DNA of 64,000 bases, taken from positions 1 to 64,000 of the forward strand of contig NZ_LZKR01000064.1 of the NCBI RefSeq assembly GCF_001672915.1, in the 5' to 3' direction. The notes under the pieces are model-generated. The model saw only the letters and a program-made list of their open reading frames with translations, did no database searches and had not been told where the DNA came from. Numbering within the stretch: position 1 is the first letter of the stretch; every line of letters begins with the position of its first letter. Source of the stretch: Mycobacterium sp. 1245805.9. GTDB lineage: Bacteria > Actinomycetota > Actinomycetes > Mycobacteriales > Mycobacteriaceae. Shown here piece after piece: positions 8,006 through 15,659 of the stretch. A program made the translations under genes and the position numbers.

Positions 8006-9253
8006 ATGAGTCTGCAAGCCCCAACGCGCCCCGACTTGCGCCGGGAGGTCCACGACGCCGCGCGCCGCGCCCGCGTCGCCGCCCGCGCGCTGGCGTTGTT
8101 GCCGACCGTCGCCAAGGACGCGGCGCTGCAGTCGGCGGCCGACGCGATAGGCGCCCACACCGAGCGGATCCTGGCGGCCAACGCCGAAGACCTCGACGCC
8201 GCCCGGGCCGCCGGCACGCCGGCCGCGATGCTCGACCGGTTGGCCCTGGACCGCAAGCGCGTCGACGGGATCGCCGCCGGCCTGCGCCAGGTCGCGGGGT
8301 TGCCGGACCCGGTCGGCGAGGTGCTGCGGGGCTACACCCTGCCCAACGGGCTGCACCTGCGCCAGCAGCGGGTCCCGCTCGGGGTGGTCGGCATGATCTA
8401 CGAGGGCCGGCCCAACGTCACCGTCGACGCGTTCGGGTTGGCGCTCAAGTCGGGCAACGCGGTGCTGCTGCGCGGCAGCTCGTCGGCGGCGAAATCCAAC
8501 GAGGCCCTCGTCGACGTGCTGCGCGGCTCGCTCGTCAGCGAGGACCTGCCCGCCGACGCGGTGCAGCTGCTCTCGGCCGCCGACCGGTCCACGGTGACCC
8601 ACCTGATCCAGGCGCGCGGACTGGTCGACGTGGTGATCCCGCGCGGCGGGGCGAGCCTCATCGACGCGGTGGTGCGCGACGCCCGGGTGCCCACCATCGA
8701 GACCGGTGTCGGCAACTGCCATGTGTACGTGCACGAGTCCGCCGACCTCGACGTGGCGGAACGGATCCTGCTGAACTCCAAGACCCGTCGGCCCAGCGTC
8801 TGCAACGCCGCCGAGACGCTGCTGGTCGATGCCGCGATCGCGGCGACGGCCATGCCGAGGCTGGTCGGCGCCCTTCAGGACGCCGGGGTGACGGTTCATC
8901 TCGACGCGGGTGAGGACGACCTGCGCCGCGAATACCTGTCGATGGACATCGCGGTGGCCGTCGGCGACGGCGTCGACGCGGCGATCGCCCACATCAACGA
9001 GTACGGCACCGGGCACACCGAGGCCATCGTGACGACGAATATGGCAGCGGCTCAACGGTTTAGCGACGGAGTCGACGCGGCCGCGGTGATGGTCAACGCT
9101 TCGACCGCCTTCACCGACGGCGAGCAGTTCGGTTTTGGCGCCGAGATCGGCATCTCCACGCAGAAGCTGCACGCGCGCGGCCCGATGGGGTTGCCGGAAC
9201 TGACCTCGACCAAGTGGATCGCGTGGGGAGACGGGCAGACCCGCCCGGCCTGA
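8006..9253 (+). CDS. proA: Gamma-glutamyl phosphate reductase
   Basis: A 415-residue cytoplasmic enzyme of proline synthesis that reduces gamma-glutamyl phosphate to glutamate semialdehyde with NADPH. It is full length for the family. Seen motifs are [20 protein letters not shown] (nucleotide-binding region), LLRGSSSA, and [15 protein letters not shown], which holds the catalytic cysteine. It starts 46 bases after the MscS gene and, judging from the promoter-like element, as a leaderless transcript. In H37Rv several genes, including ahpC-ahpD and PE25-PPE41, are recalled between these two loci; none is present here. The glutamate 5-kinase partner (proB) is not in the window. Confidence 0.96.
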   Translation: MSLQAPTRPDLRREVHDAARRARVAARALALLPTVAKDAALQSAADAIGAHTERILAANAEDLDAARAAGTPAAMLDRLALDRKRVDGIAAGLRQVAGLPDPVGEVLRGYTLPNGLHLRQQRVPLGVVGMIYEGRPNVTVDAFGLALKSGNAVLLRGSSSAAKSNEALVDVLRGSLVSEDLPADAVQLLSAADRSTVTHLIQARGLVDVVIPRGGASLIDAVVRDARVPTIETGVGNCHVYVHESADLDVAERILLNSKTRRPSVCNAAETLLVDAAIAATAMPRLVGALQDAGVTVHLDAGEDDLRREYLSMDIAVAVGDGVDAAIAHINEYGTGHTEAIVTTNMAAAQRFSDGVDAAAVMVNASTAFTDGEQFGFGAEIGISTQKLHARGPMGLPELTSTKWIAWGDGQTRPA

Positions 9254-9283
9254 CGCCCCAAAGCCCATAGGAGAACTGAGATC

Positions 9284-10159
9284 GTGAGTGTGCCCGCCCG
9301 GCCGGCGCCGTTGTTCGCCGACATCGACGACGTCTCGCGGCGGTTGGCCGAGACCGGCTACCTACCCGACACCGCCACCGCGACGGCCGTGTTCCTGGCC
9401 GACCGGCTCGGCAAGCCGCTGCTGGTGGAGGGCCCCGCCGGCGTCGGCAAGACCGAGCTGGCCCGCGCCGTCGCCCAGGCCACCGGCTCGGGCCTGGTGC
9501 GCCTGCAGTGCTACGAGGGCGTCGACGAGGCCCGCGCGCTCTACGAGTGGAACCACGCCAAGCAAATACTCCGTATCCAGGCCGGCTCCGGGGACTGGGA
9601 CCAGACCAAGGACGACGTGTTCAGCGAGGAGTTCCTGCTGTCGCGCCCGCTGCTGACAGCCATCCGGCGCAATGAGCCGACGGTGCTGCTGATCGACGAG
9701 ACGGACAAGGCCGACATCGAGATCGAGGGCCTGCTGCTCGAGGTGTTGTCCGACTTCGCCGTGACCGTGCCCGAACTGGGCACGATCGTCGCCGAGCGGG
9801 CGCCGTTCGTGGTGCTGACCTCCAACGCCACCCGTGAACTGTCCGAGGCGCTCAAGCGGCGCTGCCTGTTCCTGCACATCGACTTCCCGAGCCCCGACCT
9901 GGAGCGGCGCATCCTGCTGTCCCGGGTGCCCGAGCTGCCCTTGCACCTGGCGGAGGAATTGGTGCGCATCATCGGGGTGCTGCGCGGAATGCAGCTCAAG
10001 AAGGTGCCCTCAATCGCCGAGACGATCGACTGGGGTCGCACGCTGCTCGCGTTGGGGCTGGACACCATCGACGACGCGGTGGTCGCCGCCACGCTCGGCG
10101 TGGTGCTCAAGCATCAATCCGACCAGCAACGCGCCGCGGGAGAACTGAGGCTGAACTGA
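9284..10159 (+). CDS. MoxR-type AAA+ ATPase (Rv2426c-type)
   Basis: A 291-residue AAA+ ATPase of the MoxR group. Walker A is EGPAGVGKTEL near residue 48 and Walker B is VLLIDETDKAD near residue 135. Sensor 1 lies in VVLTSNATRELSEALKRRC, with the arginine finger in LKRR. MoxR proteins act as chaperones that insert metals or activate partner proteins carrying a von Willebrand A domain, and such a partner follows directly with one base of overlap. GTG at 9284 is preceded by AGGAG. The target of this pair is unknown in mycobacteria. Confidence 0.92.
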   Translation: MSVPARPAPLFADIDDVSRRLAETGYLPDTATATAVFLADRLGKPLLVEGPAGVGKTELARAVAQATGSGLVRLQCYEGVDEARALYEWNHAKQILRIQAGSGDWDQTKDDVFSEEFLLSRPLLTAIRRNEPTVLLIDETDKADIEIEGLLLEVLSDFAVTVPELGTIVAERAPFVVLTSNATRELSEALKRRCLFLHIDFPSPDLERRILLSRVPELPLHLAEELVRIIGVLRGMQLKKVPSIAETIDWGRTLLALGLDTIDDAVVAATLGVVLKHQSDQQRAAGELRLN

Positions 10160-11604
10160 TGGCCGCCCGCCGCATCCGCCCCAGCCGCCCGCTCGCCCCG
10201 CACGGGTTGCCGGGCCATCTGGTCGGTTTCGTGGAAGCGCTTCGCGCGCAGGGTATTTCGGTGGGACCTTCGGAGACGGTGGACGCCGGGCGGGTGATGG
10301 CCACCCTCGGCCTGGGCGATCGTGAGGTGCTGCGGGAGGGGATCGCCTGCGCCGTGCTGCGCCGCCCCGACCACCGCGAAACCTACGACGCCATGTTCGA
10401 CCTGTGGTTCCCCGCCGCGCTGGCCGCCCGCGCGGTGGTCACCGAGGAGGAGGCCGGCGAGGCGCGGGACGGCGGCCTGGCGCCCGACGACGTCGAGGCG
10501 ATGCGCCAGATGCTGCTGGACCTGCTCACCGAAAACCCCGAACTGGCCGACATGGACGAACGTCTCGTCGCGATGATCGCCCGGATCGTGGAGGCCTACG
10601 GCAAATACAGTTCCAGCCGCGGCCCGTCGTTCTCGTCGTACCAGGCGCTCAAGGCGATGGCGCTGGACGAATTGGAGGGCAAGCTGCTGGCGGGACTGCT
10701 CGCGCCGTACGGCGACGAACCCACGCCCACCCAGGAGCAGATCGCCAAAGCGCTGGCGGCCCAGCGGATCACGCAGCTGCGCAAGATGGTCGACGCCGAG
10801 ACCAAGCGGCGCACCGCCGAGCAGTTGGGCCGCGACCACGTCCAGATGTACGGCATCCCACAGCTTTCGGAGAACGTCGAATTCCTGCGCGCATCCGGCG
10901 ACCAGCTGCGCCAGATGCAACGGGTGGTGGCGCCGCTGGCCCGCACCCTGGCGACGCGGCTCGCGGCGCGCCGGCGGCGCTCCCGCGCCGGGACCATCGA
11001 CCTGCGCAAGACGCTGCGCAAGTCCATGTCCACCGGCGGGGTGCCGATCGACGTGGTGCTGGCCAAACCCCGCCCGGCCCGCCCGGAACTGGTTGTGCTG
11101 TGCGACGTCTCGGGTTCGGTCGCGGGTTTCAGCCACTTCACCCTGCTGCTGGTGCATGCCCTGCGGCAGCAGTTCTCGCGGGTTCGCGTCTTCGCGTTCA
11201 TCGACACGACCGACGAGGTGACCCACATGTTCGGGCCGGAGGCCGACCTGGCGGTGGCGATCCAGCGGATCACCCGCGAGGCCGGCGTGTACAGCCGCGA
11301 CGGGCACTCCGACTACGGCAACGCGTTCGTCTCATTCCTGCAGGCGCACCCGAACGCGCTGTCGCCGCGCAGCTCGCTGCTGGTGCTCGGCGACGGGCGC
11401 ACCAACTATCGCGACCCGGCCATCGACGTGCTCGTCGACATGGTGACCGCCAGCCGCCACGCGCACTGGCTCAACCCCGAACCCAAGCACCTGTGGGGCA
11501 GCGGCGACTCGGCGGTGCCGCGCTACCAAGAGGTCATCACGATGCACGAATGCCGGTCCGCCAAGCAGTTGGCGGCGGTGATCGACCAGCTGCTGCCGGT
11601 GTAG
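10159..11604 (+). CDS. CoxE-like von Willebrand factor A domain protein (Rv2425c-type)
   Basis: A 481-residue VWA protein of the CoxE type, partner of the MoxR ATPase. The VWA domain occupies the C-terminal part. Its MIDAS motif DVSGSV is at about residues 316-321, with SDYGNAF near 383 and LVLGDGRTNYRD near 410 supplying the other metal-coordinating positions. The N-terminal 300 residues are helical and charged (RRRRSRAGTIDLRKTLRKSM), a typical CoxE layout. No signal peptide or membrane segment is seen. CoxE-family proteins help assemble the metal centre of CO dehydrogenase, but no such enzyme is nearby. The stop is followed by a convergent VapBC pair. Confidence 0.9.
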   Translation: MAARRIRPSRPLAPHGLPGHLVGFVEALRAQGISVGPSETVDAGRVMATLGLGDREVLREGIACAVLRRPDHRETYDAMFDLWFPAALAARAVVTEEEAGEARDGGLAPDDVEAMRQMLLDLLTENPELADMDERLVAMIARIVEAYGKYSSSRGPSFSSYQALKAMALDELEGKLLAGLLAPYGDEPTPTQEQIAKALAAQRITQLRKMVDAETKRRTAEQLGRDHVQMYGIPQLSENVEFLRASGDQLRQMQRVVAPLARTLATRLAARRRRSRAGTIDLRKTLRKSMSTGGVPIDVVLAKPRPARPELVVLCDVSGSVAGFSHFTLLLVHALRQQFSRVRVFAFIDTTDEVTHMFGPEADLAVAIQRITREAGVYSRDGHSDYGNAFVSFLQAHPNALSPRSSLLVLGDGRTNYRDPAIDVLVDMVTASRHAHWLNPEPKHLWGSGDSAVPRYQEVITMHECRSAKQLAAVIDQLLPV

Positions 11605-11639
11605 GACTTCTCGCCAGCGTGCGTACGCCGACACGCCGA

Positions 11640-12068
11640 TCAGGCCAGTAGCTCGACCTCGACCTGGAGCCTGCGGTAGATCTCCAGCGCGCGCCGGTCG
11701 CGGGTCACGAGCGTGAGCTGGTGCTCATTCGCGGCGGCGCCGACAAGCGCGTCATAGGTCGAGCCGCCGGCAATCCTGTCCGAGCCGAGCGCCGTGAGCA
11801 GCGATGCGGCGGCGCGAGCGCCGAGGAACCTCGTCTCGGGGAACGTGTGGGTAAGCACCTGCGTGACGATCGCCGGCGTCCGCCGCGCGGGGGGCGGTAA
11901 CCGGGTGAGCACCGAGAAGGTCTCGAATGCGGCGTGGCCGGCCAGACCGAGGGCACGGCCGCGCAGTGCCTGGAAGGTGCTCTCGTGATGTTCGTGATCC
12001 GCAACCACAAGTGCGACGGCGACGCTGGTGTCGACGAGCACCGCCGTGGTTCTAGCGCCGGTCGGCAT
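11640..12068 (-). CDS. vapC: VapC toxin, PIN-domain ribonuclease
   Basis: A 142-residue PIN-domain protein. The acidic catalytic residues are all visible: D in VLVDTSVAVA, E in AAFETFSVL, D in GGSTYDALVGA and D in LVTRDRRALEIY. VapC toxins cleave tRNA or rRNA sites in the cytoplasm and are neutralised by the VapB encoded upstream. ATG 12068 ([14 protein letters not shown]) overlaps the vapB end by 17 bases, the usual arrangement; longer in-frame starts would run deep into vapB. The pair lies at a break in synteny with H37Rv, between the VWA gene and nadD. The family number and RNA target are not determined. Confidence 0.9.
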   Translation of the reverse strand: MPTGARTTAVLVDTSVAVALVVADHEHHESTFQALRGRALGLAGHAAFETFSVLTRLPPPARRTPAIVTQVLTHTFPETRFLGARAAASLLTALGSDRIAGGSTYDALVGAAANEHQLTLVTRDRRALEIYRRLQVEVELLA

Positions 12069-12285
12069 CTCGCAATGCCTGCACGAGGGCATCGTCGACA
12101 TCGGCCCCGCCCGCGGGTATGACGAAGCGCCCGTCTCGCTCTTCGAGGGCGCCATCGGCCAGCGGCTCGACGCGAAGACCCGCGCCGTCGGCGGTCACCT
12201 CGACTTCGCCCGGTTGAAGCCCGAGGTGGTCGCGCAGCGCCTTTGGAATAACCAATCGACCTGCCTTATCAATGGTTGCACGCAT
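12052..12285 (-). CDS. vapB: VapB antitoxin, AbrB/MazE-type
   Basis: A 77-residue antitoxin. The N-terminal swapped-hairpin AbrB domain is clear ([20 protein letters not shown] followed by [10 protein letters not shown]), and the C-terminal 35 residues, acidic and probably unstructured, would wrap around the toxin. VapB binds the operon promoter alone or with VapC. The start at 12285 lies only 71 bases from the divergent nadD GTG at 12357, so the pair's autoregulated promoter sits in a very short shared region that also contains the nadD -10 element. Confidence 0.9.
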   Translation of the reverse strand: MRATIDKAGRLVIPKALRDHLGLQPGEVEVTADGAGLRVEPLADGALEERDGRFVIPAGGADVDDALVQALRDADRR

Positions 12286-12342
12286 GCCTAGAGATTACCA
12301 TTACCGCGCTGACGTCGGCCGAGCCGGGCCCGCACGCTCAAG

Positions 12343-12348
12343 TAAGCT
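12343..12348 (+). promoter_or_regulatory. -10 element for nadD (leaderless start)
   Basis: TAAGCT fits the mycobacterial TANNNT consensus and ends eight bases before the GTG at 12357. This places the transcription start at or next to the start codon. It supports choosing GTG 12357 over the in-frame ATG at 12276, which lies inside vapB on the other strand. Confidence 0.45.
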
Positions 12349-12356
12349 GGCAAATC

Positions 12357-13016
12357 GTGCAAAAGCAGCTTCGCCGGCTCGGGGTGATGGGTGGGACGTT
12401 CGACCCCATCCATTACGGCCACCTGGTGGCCGCCAGCGAGGTCGCCGACCTGTTCGACCTGGACCAGGTGGTCTTCGTGCCCAGCGGCCAGCCCTGGCAG
12501 AAGAGCCGGCACGTCTCCGCCGCCGAGGACCGTTATCTGATGACGGTGATCGCCACCGCGTCCAACCCGCGGTTCTCGGTGAGCCGGGTCGACATCGACC
12601 GCGGCGGGCCCACCTACACCCGGGACACGCTGGCCGACCTGCACGCACTCAACCCCGAATCGCAGCTGTACTTCATCACCGGTGCGGACGCGCTCGAATC
12701 GATCCTGTCGTGGCAAGGCTGGGAGGAACTGTTCGGGTTGGCGCGCTTCATCGGCGTCAGCCGGCCCGGATATGAGCTGCGCCGCGAACACGTCACCGGC
12801 GTCCTGGGCGAGCTGACCGAGGACGCGCTGACCCTGGTGGAGGTTCCGGCGCTGGCGATCTCGTCGACCGACTGCCGCCGGCGCGCCGAGGAGGGCCGGC
12901 CGCTGTGGTACCTGATGCCCGACGGTGTCGTGCAATACGTTTCGAAACGCCGGCTGTACCGCACGACCGAAGGGGCCACGCGCCCAACGACATTCGCGGC
13001 GGAAAACAACACATGA
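12357..13016 (+). CDS. nadD: Nicotinate-nucleotide adenylyltransferase
   Basis: A 219-residue enzyme that adenylates nicotinic acid mononucleotide to deamido-NAD, an essential step of NAD synthesis. The nucleotidyltransferase signature [12 protein letters not shown] is at the N-terminus and ISSTDCR near the C-terminus. GTG 12357 gives [17 protein letters not shown], the expected distance from start to motif, and a -10 element sits just upstream. It is first in the run nadD-rsfS-gpgP-octT, in which consecutive genes overlap by 4 to 11 bases, followed by degV after a 4-base gap. Confidence 0.95.
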   Translation: MQKQLRRLGVMGGTFDPIHYGHLVAASEVADLFDLDQVVFVPSGQPWQKSRHVSAAEDRYLMTVIATASNPRFSVSRVDIDRGGPTYTRDTLADLHALNPESQLYFITGADALESILSWQGWEELFGLARFIGVSRPGYELRREHVTGVLGELTEDALTLVEVPALAISSTDCRRRAEEGRPLWYLMPDGVVQYVSKRRLYRTTEGATRPTTFAAENNT

Positions 13017-13408
13017 CCGCCACCCAGGAAGCCATCGACATGGCCACCGTGGCGGCCGGCGCCGCCGCCGCCAAACTGGCCGACGACGTGATTGTCATCG
13101 ACGTCTCGGGCCAGCTGGTGATCACGGACTGCTTCGTCATCGCTTCGGCGTCCAACGAGCGGCAGGTCAACGCGATCGTCGACGAGGTCGAGGAGAAAAT
13201 GCGCAAGGCGGGCTACCGCCCGGCGCGGCGCGAGGGCGCCCGGGAAGGTCGCTGGACGCTGCTCGACTACCGCGACATCGTCGTGCACATCCAGCACCAG
13301 GACGACCGCAACTTCTATGCGCTGGACCGGCTCTGGAGCGACTGCCCGGTGATCTCGGTGGACTTAGACGACCCGGAAGGTCCTGCAGACTCGGCGAGCG
13401 CGCGATGA
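13013..13408 (+). CDS. rsfS: Ribosomal silencing factor RsfS
   Basis: A 131-residue protein of the RsfS/Iojap family, which binds ribosomal protein uL14 and blocks subunit joining in starved or stationary cells. Family motifs are [19 protein letters not shown] and [16 protein letters not shown]. The start overlaps the nadD stop (ATGA) and the stop overlaps the gpgP start in the same way, so all three are translated together. Confidence 0.94.
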   Translation: MTATQEAIDMATVAAGAAAAKLADDVIVIDVSGQLVITDCFVIASASNERQVNAIVDEVEEKMRKAGYRPARREGAREGRWTLLDYRDIVVHIQHQDDRNFYALDRLWSDCPVISVDLDDPEGPADSASAR

Positions 13409-14085
13409 GGATCCGCCGCCTGGTGATGCTCCGGCACGGCCAAACCGACTTCAACGCGGACAGCCGGATGCAGGGACAGCTGGACTCCGCGCTCACCGAA
13501 CTCGGTCGCGCCCAGGCGGTCGCCGCCGCCGAAGTGCTGGGCAAGCTGCCGCCGTTGCTGATCGTTTCGTCGGACCTGCATCGTGCCTATGACACCGCGG
13601 TCACGCTCGGGGAGCGGACCGGGTTGACGGTCCGGGTGGACCCCCGGTTGCGCGAGACACATTTGGGCGACTGGCAGGGGCTGACACACACCGAGGTCGA
13701 CGCGCAGGCCCCCGGCGCGCGGCTGGCCTGGCGCGACGACGCCAGGTGGGCGCCGCACGGCGGGGAAAGCAGGGTCGACGTGGCCGCGCGAAGCGTCCCC
13801 GTGGTCGCCGAGCTGGTGACCGGCGAGCCGGAATGGGGTGACCCCGACGAGCCGGACCGACCCGTGGTGCTGGTGGCGCACGGGGGTCTGATCGCCGCCC
13901 TGTCCGCCGCGTTGCTCAAGCTGCCGGTCGACAACTGGCCGATTCTGGGCGGCATGGGCAACGCCAGCTGGGTGCAGTTGTCCGGCCACTCCGACGATTC
14001 GGGCGCCGGCGCCGATTTCGATGCGGTCCGCTGGCGCCTCGACGTCTGGAACGCGTCCGCGCAGGTTGCCAACGATGTCCTCTGA
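13405..14085 (+). CDS. gpgP: Glucosyl-3-phosphoglycerate phosphatase
   Basis: A 226-residue histidine-phosphatase-fold enzyme, homologue of Rv2419c. It dephosphorylates glucosyl-3-phosphoglycerate to glucosylglycerate, the second step of methylglucose lipopolysaccharide synthesis. The phosphoacceptor motif is LRHGQTDFN near residue 10, and the second catalytic histidine is in [11 protein letters not shown]. The fold also contains phosphoglycerate mutases, but the position next to octT supports the GpgP role. It overlaps the rsfS stop by 4 bases. Confidence 0.9.
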   Translation: MRIRRLVMLRHGQTDFNADSRMQGQLDSALTELGRAQAVAAAEVLGKLPPLLIVSSDLHRAYDTAVTLGERTGLTVRVDPRLRETHLGDWQGLTHTEVDAQAPGARLAWRDDARWAPHGGESRVDVAARSVPVVAELVTGEPEWGDPDEPDRPVVLVAHGGLIAALSAALLKLPVDNWPILGGMGNASWVQLSGHSDDSGAGADFDAVRWRLDVWNASAQVANDVL

Positions 14086-14818
14086 CCCGCACACCAGGAC
14101 CACCCTGTTGGTGTTCGCCGACTCCCTGTCCTATTACGGGCCCACCGGGGGCCTGCCCGCCGACGACCCGCGCATCTGGCCCAATATCGTTGCGTCGCAA
14201 CTGGGTTGGGATGTGGAGCTGATCGGGCGCATCGGCTGGACCTGCCGCGACGTCTGGTGGGCGGCGACGCAGGACCCGCGGGCCTGGGCGGCGCTGCCTC
14301 GGGCGGGCGCGGTGATCTTCGCGACCGGCGGGATGGATTCGCTGCCCTCGGTGCTGCCGACCGCGGTGCGCGAGCTGATCCGTTATGTGCGCCCGCCGTG
14401 GTTGCGGCGCTGGGTGCGCGACGGCTACGCGTGGCTGCAGCCCCGGCTCTCGCCGGTGGCCCGGTCGGCGCTGCCGCCGCACCTGAGCGCCGAATACCTC
14501 GAACAGACCCGCGGCGCAATCGATTTCAACCGCCCGGGCATTCCGATCGTGGCGTCGCTGCCGTCGGTGCACATCGCCGAGACGTACGGCAAGGCCCACC
14601 ATGGCCGCGCGGGGACGGTGGCCGCGATCACGGAGTGGGCGCAGCAACACGATGTTCCCCTGGTGGATCTCAAAGCCGCTGTGGCCGAACAGGTTATGAG
14701 CGGGCGCGGCAATCCCGACGGCATCCATTGGAATTTCGAGGCCCACCGGGCGGTCGCGGAGCTCATGCTCAAGGCCCTGGCCGAAGCCGGCATAACCAAC
14801 GAGAAACCGCGCGGGTAA
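14075..14818 (+). CDS. octT: SGNH-fold acyltransferase (OctT-type, Rv2418c homologue)
   Basis: A 247-residue SGNH hydrolase-fold protein. The block I nucleophile is in FADSLSYYG, and the C-terminal Asp/His pair is in NPDGIHWN. The H37Rv homologue Rv2418c has been described as the octanoyltransferase that acylates diglucosylglycerate in methylglucose lipopolysaccharide synthesis, which agrees with the preceding gpgP. The ATG at 14075 overlaps gpgP by 11 bases. There is no signal peptide, so it should act in the cytoplasm. The symbol rests on homology and position. Confidence 0.8.
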   Translation: MSSDPHTRTTLLVFADSLSYYGPTGGLPADDPRIWPNIVASQLGWDVELIGRIGWTCRDVWWAATQDPRAWAALPRAGAVIFATGGMDSLPSVLPTAVRELIRYVRPPWLRRWVRDGYAWLQPRLSPVARSALPPHLSAEYLEQTRGAIDFNRPGIPIVASLPSVHIAETYGKAHHGRAGTVAAITEWAQQHDVPLVDLKAAVAEQVMSGRGNPDGIHWNFEAHRAVAELMLKALAEAGITNEKPRG

Positions 14819-14822
14819 AACG

Positions 14823-15659
14823 ATGCCTGTCGTGGTGGTGACCGATGCGTCGTCGCGGCTGCCCGCCGACTTGCTCGAAAAGTGGTCGATACGCGTCGTT
14901 CCCCTGCACATCCTGCTCGACGGCCGCGACCTCCGCGACGGCGTGGACGACATCCCCGACGAGATCTACCAGCAGCACGCGACCACGGCGGCGGCCACCC
15001 CGGCCGAACTGGCCAACGCCTATCAGCAGGCGCTGGCCGACAGTGGCGGTGACGGGGTGGTGGCGGTGCACCTTTCGTCGGCGCTGTCCGGAACCTACGG
15101 CGCCGCCCAACGGACCGCGGCCGATCTCGACGCGAACGTGCGCGTCGTCGACTCGCGCTCGGCCGCAATGGGAACCGGGTTCGTGGCGCTGGCCGCCGCC
15201 CGGGCCGCGGCCGACGGCGGCGACCTGTGCGCCGTCGCGGGCGCGGCCAGTTCGGCGGTGTCGCGCGGCCACGCGTTCGTGGTGGTGCACCGGCTGGACA
15301 ACCTGCGTCGCAGCGGGCGGATCGGCGGGGCCACGGCGTGGCTGGGGACCGCGCTGGCGCTCAAGCCGCTGTTGCGCATCGACGACGGCAAACTCGTTCT
15401 CGCCCAACGGGTGCGGACCGTGACCGCCGCGACCGCGGCGATGATCGACCGGGTGTGCGAGGTCGTCGGCGAGAACTCCGCGGCCCTGGCGGTGCAACAT
15501 GTGGCCAACCCGGAGGGCGCGAACGAGGTGGCGGCGGAGCTGGCCCGGCGGCTGCCCGCGTGCGAGCCGGCGATCGTCAGCCCGTTGGGGCCGGTGCTCG
15601 GGCTGCACGTCGGCCCCGGGGCCGTCGCGGTGTGCCTGGACTTAGCTCCGGGCGGCTGA
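14823..15659 (+). CDS. DegV family fatty-acid-binding protein
   Basis: A 278-residue protein of the DegV family, which holds one long-chain fatty acid between two domains. In other bacteria some members present fatty acids to a fatty-acid kinase. N-terminal VVVVTDASSRLPADL, the central HLSSALSGTYGAAQ and the hallmark LDNLRRSGRIGGATAWLG are all present. It starts 4 bases after octT. Its last 18 bases overlap the convergent mmpL gene; this is the left boundary of the lipid-locus insertion. A role in supplying octanoate or another acyl chain to its neighbours is only a guess. Confidence 0.9.
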   Translation: MPVVVVTDASSRLPADLLEKWSIRVVPLHILLDGRDLRDGVDDIPDEIYQQHATTAAATPAELANAYQQALADSGGDGVVAVHLSSALSGTYGAAQRTAADLDANVRVVDSRSAAMGTGFVALAAARAAADGGDLCAVAGAASSAVSRGHAFVVVHRLDNLRRSGRIGGATAWLGTALALKPLLRIDDGKLVLAQRVRTVTAATAAMIDRVCEVVGENSAALAVQHVANPEGANEVAAELARRLPACEPAIVSPLGPVLGLHVGPGAVAVCLDLAPGG

